Shown here: piece after piece, positions 1-8,088 of the stretch
Numbering within the stretch: the stretch's first letter is position 1
Layout: each line of letters opens with the position of its first letter
Assembly (NCBI RefSeq): GCF_900156915.1
Contig: NZ_LT732535.1
Location: 2,992,838 to 3,056,837 of the forward strand
Direction: 5' to 3'
Length of the DNA: 64,000 nt
Source: Sediminibacillus massiliensis
GTDB taxonomy: Bacteria > Bacillota > Bacilli > Bacillales > Amphibacillaceae
Program-made: the position numbers and the translations under genes
The notes under the pieces: generated by a model
The model's database searches: none
What the model was told of the DNA's origin: nothing
What the model saw: the letters and a program-made list of their open reading frames with translations, nothing else

Positions 1-21
1 AAGAGTAGGACGCCGCTAGGC
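1..21 (+). rRNA. rrf: 5S rRNA, 3' end (partial)
   Basis: The first 21 bases match the conserved 3' end of Bacillus 5S rRNA (agagtaggacgccgc followed by a GGC-type acceptor strand). The rest of the gene lies left of the window. No terminator is visible between here and the first tRNA, so the tRNA cluster is probably the distal part of an rrn operon. Confidence 0.8.
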
Positions 22-87
22 AGTGAAAAATTTCATGACGGCTTTGAGAAGCATGACAGTTTGAATAGTAACTCTATTCAGCACCAT

Positions 88-162
88 TCCACCGTAGCTC
101 AGTGGTAGAGCAATCGGCTGTTAACCGATCGGTCGTAGGTTCGAATCCTACCGGTGGAGCCA
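88..162 (+). tRNA. tRNA-Asn (GTT)
   Basis: Cloverleaf with acceptor TCCACCG/CGGTGGA, anticodon loop carrying GTT, T-arm GGTTCGAATCC and encoded CCA. First tRNA of the cluster. Confidence 0.95.
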
Positions 163-165
163 TTT

Positions 166-238
<73 letters not shown>

Positions 239-248
239 CTGTTATATT

Positions 249-323
249 GGCCCGTTGGTCAAGCGGTTAAGACACCGCCCTTTCACGGCGGTAACACGGG
301 TTCGAATCCCGTACGGGTCACCA
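249..323 (+). tRNA. tRNA-Glu (TTC)
   Basis: Acceptor GGCCCGT/ACGGGTC; anticodon stem CCGCC/GGCGG with loop CTTTCAC gives TTC. CCA is encoded. Confidence 0.95.
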
Positions 324-351
324 TTTTGATTAACACAGGTTATACCTGATC

Positions 352-427
352 GGAGGATTAGCTCAGCTGGGAGAGCACCTGCCTTACAAGCAGGGGGTCG
401 CAGGTTCGAGCCCTGCATCCTCCACCA
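352..427 (+). tRNA. tRNA-Val (TAC)
   Basis: Acceptor GGAGGAT/ATCCTCC; anticodon stem CCTGC/GCAGG with loop CTTACAA gives TAC. CCA is encoded. Confidence 0.95.
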
Positions 428-430
428 TTT

Positions 431-506
<76 letters not shown>

Positions 507-526
507 CTTTTTTCAAAAAAAGTCCT

Positions 527-612
527 GGAGGGATAGCGAAGTTGGCCAAACGCGGCGGACTGTAAATCCGCTCCCATCGGGTTCGTAGGTTCGAGTCCTA
601 CTCCCTCCACCA
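527..612 (+). tRNA. tRNA-Tyr (GTA)
   Basis: Class II tRNA with a long variable arm (86 nt). Acceptor GGAGGGA/TCCCTCC; anticodon loop CTGTAAA gives GTA. CCA is encoded. Confidence 0.95.
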
Positions 613-669
613 CTTATTTCATATAAATCATTAAAGTGCAGAGTAAAATCGCACTGTTTTGTTTTTTAT

Positions 670-744
670 TGGGCTATAGCCAAGCGGTAAGGCATCGGGT
701 TTTGATCCCGTGATTCGCTGGTTCGAATCCAGCTAGCCCAGCCA
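670..744 (+). tRNA. tRNA-Gln (TTG)
   Basis: Acceptor TGGGCTA/TAGCCCA; anticodon stem TCGGG/CCCGT with loop TTTTGAT gives TTG. CCA is encoded. Confidence 0.95.
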
Positions 745-756
745 TTCTTTTTCTAT

Positions 757-829
757 GAGCCATTAGCTCAGCTGGTAGAGCATCTGACTTTTAATCAGAG
801 GGTCGGAGGTTCGAATCCTCCATGGCTCA
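757..829 (+). tRNA. tRNA-Lys (TTT)
   Basis: Acceptor GAGCCAT/ATGGCTC; anticodon stem TCTGA/TCAGA with loop CTTTTAA gives TTT. The 3' CCA is not encoded. Confidence 0.93.
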
Positions 830-847
830 CTCATATAAGATTGGTAT

Positions 848-922
848 GCGGAAGTAGTTCAGTGGTAGAACACCACCTTGCCAAGGTGGGGGTCGCGGGT
901 TCGAATCCCGTCTTCCGCTCCA
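848..922 (+). tRNA. tRNA-Gly (GCC)
   Basis: Acceptor GCGGAAG/CTTCCGC; anticodon stem CCACC/GGTGG with loop TTGCCAA gives GCC. CCA is encoded. Confidence 0.95.
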
Positions 923-926
923 ATAT

Positions 927-1002
927 GGGGCCTTAGCTCAGCTGGGAGAGCGCCTGCCTTGCACGCAGGAGGTCAGCGGTTCGATCCCGCTAGGCTCCAC
1001 CA
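927..1002 (+). tRNA. tRNA-Ala (TGC)
   Basis: Acceptor GGGGCCT/AGGCTCC; anticodon stem CCTGC/GCAGG with loop CTTGCAC gives TGC. CCA is encoded. Last tRNA before the terminator. Confidence 0.95.
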
Positions 1003-1017
1003 TACATATCGATAGTT

Positions 1018-1060
1018 CAAGGGTTGATTTTACATTAATTGTAAATTCAACCCTTTTTTG
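1018..1060 (+). terminator. Terminator of the rRNA/tRNA operon
   Basis: Stem AAGGGTTGA/TTCAACCCTT with an AT-rich, partly self-complementary loop, followed by a T run. Placed 16 nt after tRNA-Ala. Confidence 0.85.
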
Positions 1061-1136
1061 TTGTGATTCTCTTAAAAACAAATGATCGGGTATTTAATCA
1101 TTAACCTCCATAAAATCACTGCCATTTCGTAATATC

Positions 1137-1433
1137 CATAAACTACGACATAACTTGTGTGGCTTCCTTCCATTCTTTTCAAATTGAGTGGTAGTCCAGC
1201 GCTACGGAAAAATACTCGCTTTCCGTGGGGAACGCTTCAGCCTCCTCGCTGGCAAAAAGCGCCAACTGCGGGGTCTTCAGACTGTTCCTTTCCCACAGGA
1301 CTTTGAAAAGACCTCCGTGAATTTACACCGCACGCAGAAAATTGAACTTTATTTTCAAGGAGTCTCGCATTTTTCCGCAGCTTAAGATAGATATCTGATC
1401 AAGTGAGAAGTGGTTCTGAAAGGTGTCTAACAT
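1137..1433 (+). repeat. Interspersed repeat A, copy 1 (with internal insertion)
   Basis: Shares most of its length with 39530-39763 and 59468-59688: a start like CCATAAACTAC, a GC-rich core containing CTCGCTTTCCGTGGG and GGGGTCTTCAGACTGTTCC, and an end like GTGAGAAGTGGT...GTGTCTAAC. The core resembles a repeat I know from many Bacillaceae genomes (established knowledge, not searched). Unlike copies 2 and 3, this copy carries about 60 extra bases at 1300-1360 between the CCCACAGG and AGTCTCGC blocks. The short open frames inside it (1188-1385) are not genes. The region 1063-1772 otherwise holds only repeat sequence and the putative rocF promoter. Confidence 0.8.
1300..1360 (+). repeat. Repeat B, copy 1, nested inside repeat A
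   Basis: About 60 bp (ACTTTGAAAAG ... GTGAATTTACACC ... CAGAAAATTGAACTTT) that interrupts repeat A copy 1 and recurs, diverged, at 1527-1585 and 59800-59862. Copies 2 and 3 of repeat A lack it at this point, so it looks inserted. Confidence 0.65.
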
Positions 1434-1486
1434 GTGTACTCCTAACAAATAAATTAAGCAAACTATTACTAGGTCAATTCACGGCA

Positions 1487-1585
1487 CATACACTGCAGAT
1501 TTTTCGGAACTGCCCTTTGACAAAAATTTTAAAAGACAACCATGAATTACATCCAAAACAGAAAATGAACAATATATTCAAGGGA
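1487..1585 (+). repeat. Repeat B, copy 2, with left extension
   Basis: The segment with ACTGC-CC, AAAAGACAACCATGAATTAC and ACAGAAAATGAAC aligns, with substitutions, to 59765-59862 and, for its right 60 bp, to 1300-1360. It has no coding signature. Confidence 0.5.
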
Positions 1586-1714
1586 AAGCAAGCGATTATT
1601 ACAAAGTTAAGTGATAAGATTATGTACTTTACGGCTGTTGGATGATTAAGTGAACGAGTAAAAGAATTGTGCCAAGTAACGGACCTCCGTATATATATGC
1701 AAGTTCTTGTCTGG

Positions 1715-1744
1715 TTGAGTCACCACGCAGTTTCCGGCTACAAT
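1715..1744 (+). promoter_or_regulatory. Putative SigA promoter of the arginase gene
   Basis: TTGAGT (1715-1720), 18 bp, TACAAT (1739-1744), 28 bp ahead of the start codon. Plausible but not strong. Confidence 0.35.
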
Positions 1745-1772
1745 AGGAATAGCTATTGAAGGAGGCTTCTAT

Positions 1773-2675
1773 ATGAATACAAATATGTCTATTATCGGGG
1801 TGCCCATGGATTTAGGGCAAAATCGCCGTGGTGTAGATATGGGACCAAGTGCCATTCGTTATGCGGGAGTAGTTGAAAGACTTGAACGCTTAAAATATGA
1901 TATTGAAGATTTAGGGGATATCGTTATATCCAGAGCCAAAAGAGGTGCCGAACAGTTGGAGGACAACTTGAGAAACTTGTCCCAAGTTGCTGAAGGCAGT
2001 GAAACCCTTGCTAAGAAAGTGGATGAAGCTGTGGAAGAAGGCAGATTTCCATTAGTGTTGGGTGGAGACCACAGTATTTCTATCGGGAGTATAGCTGGTA
2101 TCGCCAAGCATTACGAAAACTTAGGTGTTATCTGGTATGATGCACACGGAGACCTTAATACATCTGACACTTCTCCGTCCGGGAACATTCACGGGATGCC
2201 GCTTGCCGTCAACCTTGGACTTGGTCATGACAGATTGACGAATATTCTAAGCTATCAACCTAAAATCAAACCAGAAAATATCGTTTTAGTCGGATCAAGA
2301 TCTTTAGATCATGGGGAAAAAGAGTTAATTGAAGAAAAAGGCATAAAAGTTTTTTCCATGCACGAAATAGACCGAATGGGTATGTCGGCTGTAATGGAAG
2401 AAGTTATCGATTATTTTAAAGACCGGGTGGATGGTGTTCATTTGAGCCTGGACTTAGATGGCCTGGACCCAGGGGATGCTCCAGGAGTGGGTACTCCGGT
2501 AATCGGCGGTTTAAGTTACAGAGAAAGTCACTTGGCCATGGAGATGCTGGCAGAGGCAGACATCATCACATCTGCCGAGTTCGTCGAAGTCAACCCGATT
2601 TTGGATGAAAAAAATAAAACAGCTACAATAGCTGTTGGTTTAATGGGTTCATTATTCGGTGAAAAATTAAAGTAA
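1773..2675 (+). CDS. rocF: Arginase
   Basis: Hydrolyses L-arginine to ornithine and urea in the cytoplasm, the first step of the arginase route of arginine catabolism. At 300 residues it has the usual length. The ureohydrolase metal motifs are intact: GGDHS (97-101), WYDAHGD (121-127) and SLDLDGLDP (225-233), which supply the His/Asp ligands of the two-manganese centre; the EFVEVNP stretch near 269-275 is also typical. GAAGGAGG at 1758-1765 fixes the ATG start. A terminator follows directly, so the gene is monocistronic. In several Bacillaceae the arginase gene sits beside sigW, as here. Agmatinase is less likely, given the arginase-type MDLGQNRRGVDMGPSAIR opening. Confidence 0.93.
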   Translation: MNTNMSIIGVPMDLGQNRRGVDMGPSAIRYAGVVERLERLKYDIEDLGDIVISRAKRGAEQLEDNLRNLSQVAEGSETLAKKVDEAVEEGRFPLVLGGDHSISIGSIAGIAKHYENLGVIWYDAHGDLNTSDTSPSGNIHGMPLAVNLGLGHDRLTNILSYQPKIKPENIVLVGSRSLDHGEKELIEEKGIKVFSMHEIDRMGMSAVMEEVIDYFKDRVDGVHLSLDLDGLDPGDAPGVGTPVIGGLSYRESHLAMEMLAEADIITSAEFVEVNPILDEKNKTATIAVGLMGSLFGEKLK

Positions 2676-2688
2676 CCCTTTATTTATA

Positions 2689-2726
2689 GCCTTGTTAATG
2701 TATTTAGTATTCATTAGCAAGGTTTT
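2689..2726 (+). terminator. Terminator after rocF
   Basis: Stem CCTTGTTAATG/CATTAGCAAGG with a short loop, followed by TTTT. It ends just before the stop codon of the convergent Spo0E-like gene. Confidence 0.8.
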
Positions 2727-2885
2727 CTAATTTTCCGCCGTCTTTTCATATTCGTTCAACCAGTGATCCAGTCTTGTACTCGCAGAGATGACTGCCTCGG
2801 AGGTCAAATCTTTTGTGGAGGACAATTCCACCATTTCTTTTCTGCACGTCTCAATTTTTTCCAAAAGATGCAATTTAATGTCCAT
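2727..2885 (-). CDS. Spo0E-like aspartyl-phosphate phosphatase
   Basis: A 52-residue protein on the minus strand. It shows the Spo0E-family pattern: an N-terminal helix (LLEKIETCRKEMVEL), then LTSEAVISAS and the diagnostic SxxLD signature as SASTRLDHWLNEYE near residues 34-47. Family members dephosphorylate Spo0A~P (or related response regulators) and so delay sporulation. AGGAGGAAGCG lies immediately before the ATG at 2885. The gene is convergent with rocF and divergent from sigW. Length and motif fit the small Spo0E/YnzD-type proteins; which response regulator it acts on cannot be told from sequence. Confidence 0.8.
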   Translation of the reverse strand: MDIKLHLLEKIETCRKEMVELSSTKDLTSEAVISASTRLDHWLNEYEKTAEN

Positions 2886-2988
2886 CGCTTCCTCCTAAAT
2901 TGTTATAATTGTATTGGTTAAAAACTACCCGATTTTTTGGCAGGTTAAACCATGCTTAGGAAAAAATATAAAATAATTATAAAATATA

Positions 2989-3015
2989 TGAAACCTCAAC
3001 AAAGGGTCACTCGTA
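2989..3015 (+). promoter_or_regulatory. SigW-dependent autoregulatory promoter of sigW-rsiW
   Basis: TGAAAC (2989-2994), 17 bp, CGTA (3012-3015) matches the consensus of the B. subtilis extracytoplasmic-function sigma factor SigW. It lies 40 bp before the sigW start, as expected for positive autoregulation. Confidence 0.8.
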
Positions 3016-3054
3016 CAGATAGTGACCGCAGGATACAGCGGAGGTATTAGAGTC

Positions 3055-3618
3055 ATGGATACGATGATAAAGCAGAAAATAAAACAGGTGAAAAAAGGGG
3101 ATCAGTCAGCGTTCGAAGACATTGTCTCCTTTTATCAGAACAAAGTGTATCAAATATGTTATCGGATGTTAGGGAACAGTCATGAAGCGGAAGATATTGC
3201 ACAGGAAGCTTTCATCAGGGCTTATGTGAATATTGAATCATTTGATGAACGCAGAAAATTTTCTACATGGCTATATCGCATAGCGACCAACCTAACTATT
3301 GATCGGATACGTAAAAAGAAACCCGATTATTTCCTTGACGCGGAAGTGAAAGGAACAGATGGGCTGAATATGTATTCTCAATTGCCTGCAGAACAGGCCC
3401 TGCCTGAGGAAGAAGTCGAAAGTATGGAAATACAAAGTTATATACAGAAGGAGATCATGGCTCTTCCGACTAAATACAGAGGGGTAATTGCATTGAGATA
3501 TTTAAATGAGCTCAGCCTGTTGGAAATCAGCGAAATTCTGGATATTCCGATAGGAACTGTAAAAACTCGTATCCACAGAGGCCGCGAAACACTCAAAAAG
3601 AGGCTTCGTCATGTGTAA
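3055..3618 (+). CDS. sigW: RNA polymerase ECF sigma factor SigW
   Basis: Directs transcription of the cell-envelope stress regulon. Region 2 (RMLGNSHEAEDIAQEAFIRA followed by FSTWLYRIATNLTIDR) and region 4 (LSLLEISEILDIPIGTVKTR and RIHRGRE) are intact and very close to the B. subtilis protein. The ATG at 3055 is preceded by GGAGG and gives 187 residues, the usual length; an upstream in-frame start at 3022 lacks a ribosome binding site and overlaps the promoter region. rsiW follows 16 bp downstream, as in B. subtilis. Confidence 0.95.
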   Translation: MDTMIKQKIKQVKKGDQSAFEDIVSFYQNKVYQICYRMLGNSHEAEDIAQEAFIRAYVNIESFDERRKFSTWLYRIATNLTIDRIRKKKPDYFLDAEVKGTDGLNMYSQLPAEQALPEEEVESMEIQSYIQKEIMALPTKYRGVIALRYLNELSLLEISEILDIPIGTVKTRIHRGRETLKKRLRHV

Positions 3619-3634
3619 AGGAGTGTGAATTCTG

Positions 3635-4270
3635 ATGAATTGCAAAAAAGAAGCTGTAAAGTTGATGCATAATTATTTAGACGGCGATATTACACAACAA
3701 GAAGAGCAACGTTTACGCTCCCATTTACAATCCTGTACAGATTGCCAGAGTCATTTTCACGAGTTGAAAAGAACGGCAACCCTACTCGAGAGCGGCAGCC
3801 AGATTCAGGCTCCCGCAAATTTCTCTGCGAATGTAATGGCCAACCTTCCAAAAGAGAAAAAGCGCGTCGGTTATAAACGATGGTTTAAAGCCCATCCTGT
3901 CATAACAGCTGCAGCTATCTTTTTCTTATTCATGTTTAGCAGTATCTTTTCCGTATGGAATCAAGACAGCCAGTTATCCGTTTCTAAACAAAAAGATCTA
4001 ATCATTCAGGAAGACACGGTGATTGTACCGGAAGGCGTAGTGGTCGACGGTGATCTTGTCGTGAAAAACGGAAATTTGAAAGTTGAAGGTACAGTAGACG
4101 GTGATGTGATTATAATCAATGGAGAACATCTGCAAGCATCCGCTGGTGAAGTCAGTGGAGATTTGGAACAAGTCAACCAAGTATTCGAGTGGATGTGGTA
4201 TCATATTAAAGACATCGCCAAAAGTGTATTTTCTTTAGAAACAGTACTTTTTGAGAAAAACCAGTATTAA
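3635..4270 (+). CDS. rsiW: Anti-sigma-W factor RsiW
   Basis: A single-pass membrane protein that holds SigW inactive until cut by PrsW and RasP (family knowledge). The N-terminal zinc-binding anti-sigma domain has H30, C34 and C37 (HLQSCTDC) plus C3. One membrane helix spans about residues 88-107. The outer domain (about 120-160) is rich in short beta-strand repeats of the VVDGDLVV/VDGDVIII kind. Total 211 residues, close to B. subtilis RsiW. Cotranscribed with sigW; a terminator follows. Confidence 0.93.
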   Translation: MNCKKEAVKLMHNYLDGDITQQEEQRLRSHLQSCTDCQSHFHELKRTATLLESGSQIQAPANFSANVMANLPKEKKRVGYKRWFKAHPVITAAAIFFLFMFSSIFSVWNQDSQLSVSKQKDLIIQEDTVIVPEGVVVDGDLVVKNGNLKVEGTVDGDVIIINGEHLQASAGEVSGDLEQVNQVFEWMWYHIKDIAKSVFSLETVLFEKNQY

Positions 4271-4305
4271 AACCTTTACCTTAATAAGTAAAGGTTTTAA
4301 TTTTA
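4267..4305 (+). terminator. Terminator after rsiW
   Basis: Stem TTAAAACCTTTAC/GTAAAGGTTTTAA with loop CTTAATAA, followed by TTTTA. The stem begins within the stop codon region of rsiW. Confidence 0.8.
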
Positions 4306-4343
4306 TGTACAGGTGGAATCCATCAAAAAGTTGAGCGTATTTA

Positions 4344-4370
4344 TTGAATGTCCTGTTGGTATGGTATAAT
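4344..4370 (+). promoter_or_regulatory. Extended -10 promoter of the cdaA-cdaR-glmM operon
   Basis: TGGTATAAT (4362-4370) is a perfect extended -10 element. TTGAAT (4344-4349) is a -35 candidate at a short 15-bp spacing. Confidence 0.55.
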
Positions 4371-4430
4371 AAATAAGTCATCATTTTATAGATAGGAAGA
4401 GGAAATACATGGATGTAAGGACGTGTAAAC

Positions 4431-5258
4431 ATGTTTGACGGAGGGTTCGAATTACTGGATCTATTGCGCATAGGAGTAGACATAGCAATCCTCTGGTATG
4501 TTTTTTATAAATTAATCATGCTGATCAGGGGAACTAAAGCAATCCAATTGCTTAAAGGTATTTTTGTTGTACTGGGTATATGGTTCTTGAGCAGTGAAAG
4601 TATCCTTGACCTGCAAACTGTAAACTGGGTAATGTGGCAGGTAATTATGTGGGGGTTCCTTGGAATTATCATTTTGTTTCAACCCGAACTCAGACGGGCC
4701 CTGGAGCAACTGGGAAGAGGAAGTTTCTTTTCCAGGAACACAGCATCGGAAGAAGAAATATTAAACCAATCCATCAACGCCATAGTGAAGTCATGTAATT
4801 ACATGGCAAAGAGAAGAATAGGAGCCCTTATTACAATAGAACGGGAAACACCGATGGGGGACTATGTAGAAACGGGCATACCCATTAATGGAAGGCTCAC
4901 CAATGAATTGTTGACGAATATATTTATCCCGAACACACCTCTGCATGATGGGGCTGTCATCATAAAGAAGGACGGCATCCAGGCAGCGGCTTGTTATTTG
5001 CCATTATCGGAAAATCCGTTTATATCGAAGGAACTTGGCACAAGACACCGGGCTGCAATGGGAATCAGTGAAGTAACCGATGCCCTTACAATCGTAGTCT
5101 CGGAAGAAACAGGGCAAATCTCTTGTACCAAAAATGGTGAACTACATAGGGATTTAGATCAGGAGAAGCTGGTCAAAATGTTGAAAGATAATCTGGAGCC
5201 AAAAATTATCGCCCCTGCAAAAGGAAATTGGAGCTGGAGGGGGAAGAAAAATGGATGA
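4431..5258 (+). CDS. cdaA: Diadenylate cyclase CdaA
   Basis: Makes the second messenger c-di-AMP from two ATP. N-terminal membrane helices (about residues 12-30, 40-57 and 65-83) precede a DAC domain with the DGA (173-175) and RHR (205-207) catalytic motifs. The N-terminus aligns with B. subtilis CdaA, which supports the ATG at 4431; its AAGGA box at 4416-4420 is weak. It overlaps cdaR by 8 bp, and glmM follows: CdaR and GlmM are known regulators of CdaA. A nine-codon frame (4409-4438) with a better ribosome binding site overlaps the start and could couple translation. Confidence 0.95.
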   Translation: MFDGGFELLDLLRIGVDIAILWYVFYKLIMLIRGTKAIQLLKGIFVVLGIWFLSSESILDLQTVNWVMWQVIMWGFLGIIILFQPELRRALEQLGRGSFFSRNTASEEEILNQSINAIVKSCNYMAKRRIGALITIERETPMGDYVETGIPINGRLTNELLTNIFIPNTPLHDGAVIIKKDGIQAAACYLPLSENPFISKELGTRHRAAMGISEVTDALTIVVSEETGQISCTKNGELHRDLDQEKLVKMLKDNLEPKIIAPAKGNWSWRGKKNG

Positions 5259-6486
5259 TTGGTTAAATAGACCCTGGGTGATCAGTCTCATCTCCCTTGC
5301 GTTGGCCATACTGCTTTTTACAGCGGTTACGTTAGACGAAAACACCTATCAGCCAAATGCAAGACTGGATACCAACAATAGCGCAGACGAGGCCCAGCGG
5401 GTAGAGGATGTTCCGGTAAATATTAAAATTGATGAAGAAGAATATGTCGTAAGCGGGGTCCCGCAGTCGGCTGCCATGGTCCTCGAAGGCGCAAATAGCG
5501 TCGTTACATCGACGGTGACACAGCAGCCATATGAACTTTTCGTTGACTTGGAAGGATATGAGCCGGGTACTCATACTGTTGATATTGAATACTCGGGTAT
5601 CCCGAAAGAGCTGGATGTTCATGTGGATCCGCAAGAAGTGGAAGTAACGATAGAGGAACGGGCAACAGAGGAATTCAATGTGAGTGTAGATTACATTAAT
5701 TCCAGTCAAATTGCGGATGGATTCGAAGTAGGCGATGCTACTGTGGAGCCTTCTACCGTTCAAATAACAAGTTCGAGGAATGTGGTCGACCAAATTGCAG
5801 TAGTAAAGGCTTTTGTCGATTTGAAAGATGTAGAGGAATCAATCGATGCAAGGGAAGTACCTGTGAAAGTCTATGATAGTCAAGGTAACGAATTAAATGC
5901 CCGTGTGGAACCGGAGACCGTTCAAGTAGGGGTGGATATCAGGAGCCCCAATAAAGAAGTACCGATAGAAGTCGCTACAACTGGTGAATTGCCTGATGAT
6001 GTATCTGTAAAGTCGATTGTAGTCGAACCGGGTAATGTAAATGTATTCGCCTCAGAAGAAATGTTGGAAGATATATCCAATATTCAGACCGAAGAGGTGA
6101 ATCTTTCCAATATCGATGAAGGAACAGCGATGGAAGTCAGTCTCGACCCGCCTGAGGGAGCTCGTCTGCTGGATCCTGAACAGGTGAAAGTGACAATTGA
6201 ATTAGAGCGGACAGAAACCTCCACTTTTGAAAATCTTCCGATAGAAGTAGAAAATCTGTCAGATGGTTTAACCCTTAACTTCCTGGAGCCTGAACAAGGA
6301 GAAATTGATTTAACTGTGTTTGGCACGGAAGAGGAATTAAGCAACTTATCAGAGGATGATTTCCGGTTGGCCATCGATGCTGAGGAATTGGAAGAAGGGG
6401 AGCATACTCTCCCGATTTCAGTGGAGGGCCCGGAAGGAATAAATACGGATCTCGGGAGCGAAGAAGCGACTGTTGAAATAGATTGA
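5251..6486 (+). CDS. cdaR: CdaA regulatory protein CdaR (YbbR)
   Basis: Membrane-anchored extracellular regulator of CdaA. One N-terminal helix (about residues 9-27) is followed by tandem YbbR domains running to the C-terminus; the recurrent VEP-TVQV/VEPGNVNV-type strands are visible near 165, 215, 255 and 310. At 411 residues it is shorter than B. subtilis CdaR. Start ATG at 5251 with GGAGGGGG just upstream, inside the end of cdaA. Very acidic outside the helix, which would suit an envelope exposed to salt. Confidence 0.92.
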   Translation: MDDWLNRPWVISLISLALAILLFTAVTLDENTYQPNARLDTNNSADEAQRVEDVPVNIKIDEEEYVVSGVPQSAAMVLEGANSVVTSTVTQQPYELFVDLEGYEPGTHTVDIEYSGIPKELDVHVDPQEVEVTIEERATEEFNVSVDYINSSQIADGFEVGDATVEPSTVQITSSRNVVDQIAVVKAFVDLKDVEESIDAREVPVKVYDSQGNELNARVEPETVQVGVDIRSPNKEVPIEVATTGELPDDVSVKSIVVEPGNVNVFASEEMLEDISNIQTEEVNLSNIDEGTAMEVSLDPPEGARLLDPEQVKVTIELERTETSTFENLPIEVENLSDGLTLNFLEPEQGEIDLTVFGTEEELSNLSEDDFRLAIDAEELEEGEHTLPISVEGPEGINTDLGSEEATVEID

Positions 6487-6520
6487 ATTTTAATGTGAGC
6501 AAGTAAAGGAGAGGTACATC

Positions 6521-7870
6521 ATGGGAAAATATTTCGGAACAGATGGAGTAAGAGGAATAGCCAACAAAGAACTAACACCTGAATTGGCTTTTAAATTGGG
6601 GCGTTTTGGCGGGTATGTTGTCACAAAGGATACGAGCAGGCCGAAAATACTGATCGGCCGGGATACCAGGATCTCCGGCAACATGCTGGAAAGTGCCTTG
6701 GCAGCAGGTCTGTTGTCAATCGGTGCAGAAGTTATGCGTCTTGGGGTTATTTCCACTCCTGGAGTAGCCTTTTTGACCAAAGCGTTAAGTGCAGAGGCCG
6801 GTGTTATGATTTCTGCTTCCCACAACCCTGTTGAGGACAATGGTATCAAGTTTTTTGGCCCCGACGGATTCAAATTAACGGATGCCCAGGAGAAAGAAAT
6901 AGAAGAGCTTTTGGACAGGGAAGAGGATGAACTGCCACGTCCGGTCGGAGCAGACCTTGGCCAAATCAACGATTACTTTGAAGGCGGACAGAAGTATATT
7001 CAATACTTAAAGCAATCAATAGATAACGACTTTGAAGGACTTCATATAGCTTTGGACTGTGCCCATGGAGCCACTTCTTCATTGGCTTCTCATTTATTTG
7101 CCGATCTGGAAGCAGACATTTCAACCATTGGCTCGTCACCTGATGGCCTGAATATCAATGACAATGTCGGTTCCACCCATCCGGAAACTCTGCGGGATTT
7201 CCTTTTAGAGAAACAAGCGGACATCGGTCTTGCTTTTGACGGTGATGGCGACCGTTTGATTGCGATCGATGAAAAGGGCGAAATTATAGACGGGGACCAA
7301 ATCATGTATATTTGCGGTAAGTATTTCAATGACAAAGGCCTGCTTCGTCACAATACCGTCGTCTCAACCGTAATGAGTAATATCGGTTTTTATAAAGCAT
7401 TGGAAAGCCAAGGGATGAAAAGCGACAAAACAGCCGTAGGCGACCGTTACGTCATGGAAGAAATGAGAAGAGGCGGTTACAATCTTGGCGGTGAACAATC
7501 GGGTCATATCATCTTTCTCGATTATAATACGACCGGCGACGGCATGCTTACTGCTTTGCAGTTGGTGAACGTCATGAAAGAGACTGGCAGACCATTATCA
7601 GAACTCGCAGGAGAGATGGAAAAGTTCCCTCAAGTTCTTAAGAACGTGAAAGTGGTCGACAAGAACGAAGCGTTGGAGAATCCACGTATCAAAGCCGTTA
7701 TAGAAAAAGTGGAAAATGAAATGGGAGACCAGGGGCGTGTGCTAGTCAGGCCTTCAGGAACTGAACCATTGGTTCGTGTAATGGTTGAAGCGCCGACCAA
7801 GGAAGATTGCGACAGATACGTGGAAGAAGTTGTACAAGTTATTGATGAACTGTTGGGAATGAAAGAATAA
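6521..7870 (+). CDS. glmM: Phosphoglucosamine mutase GlmM
   Basis: Interconverts glucosamine-6-phosphate and glucosamine-1-phosphate for UDP-GlcNAc and peptidoglycan. Shows the phosphoserine loop SASHNP with S100, the magnesium loop DGDGDR (240-245) and the C-terminal phosphate-binding RPSGTEP motif. 449 residues, full length. Start ATG preceded by AAAGGAGAGG. Third gene of the cdaA-cdaR-glmM operon; GlmM also inhibits CdaA in B. subtilis. A strong terminator follows, so glmS depends on its own promoter. Confidence 0.96.
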   Translation: MGKYFGTDGVRGIANKELTPELAFKLGRFGGYVVTKDTSRPKILIGRDTRISGNMLESALAAGLLSIGAEVMRLGVISTPGVAFLTKALSAEAGVMISASHNPVEDNGIKFFGPDGFKLTDAQEKEIEELLDREEDELPRPVGADLGQINDYFEGGQKYIQYLKQSIDNDFEGLHIALDCAHGATSSLASHLFADLEADISTIGSSPDGLNINDNVGSTHPETLRDFLLEKQADIGLAFDGDGDRLIAIDEKGEIIDGDQIMYICGKYFNDKGLLRHNTVVSTVMSNIGFYKALESQGMKSDKTAVGDRYVMEEMRRGGYNLGGEQSGHIIFLDYNTTGDGMLTALQLVNVMKETGRPLSELAGEMEKFPQVLKNVKVVDKNEALENPRIKAVIEKVENEMGDQGRVLVRPSGTEPLVRVMVEAPTKEDCDRYVEEVVQVIDELLGMKE

Positions 7871-7877
7871 ACTTATT

Positions 7878-7925
7878 AAATGCGTAAACTGGCACTTGAA
7901 AGCCGGTTTGCGCATATTTTATTAT
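7878..7925 (+). terminator. Terminator after glmM
   Basis: Stem ATGCGTAAACTGGC/GCCGGTTTGCGCAT (7880-7893 with 7902-7915) followed by ATTTTATTATT. Confidence 0.85.
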
Positions 7926-7947
7926 TGTCCCGAATTAATAAAAAGTA

Positions 7948-7976
7948 TTGCCAGTATGGCTGACTTAAAGTAAAAT
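7948..7976 (+). promoter_or_regulatory. SigA promoter of glmS
   Basis: TTGCCA (7948-7953), 17 bp, TAAAAT (7971-7976). It implies a leader of about 360 nt that contains the ribozyme. Confidence 0.6.
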
Positions 7977-8088
7977 GATTATATTCTTGCTCTGTATGTT
8001 TAATCGATTGTCTATCCGGTTAATAAGAATAAGGGCATGGATGCTTCATTCAAAAAGGAAGGAGGATCGATGTAAAGAGAGTAATCAA

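Noticed and set aside
1188-1645. Two short open frames (65 and 80 aa) after the tRNA cluster
   Set aside because: They lie within interspersed repeats A and B, lack convincing ribosome binding sites, and the same DNA recurs at 39.5 and 59.5 kb with frames broken.
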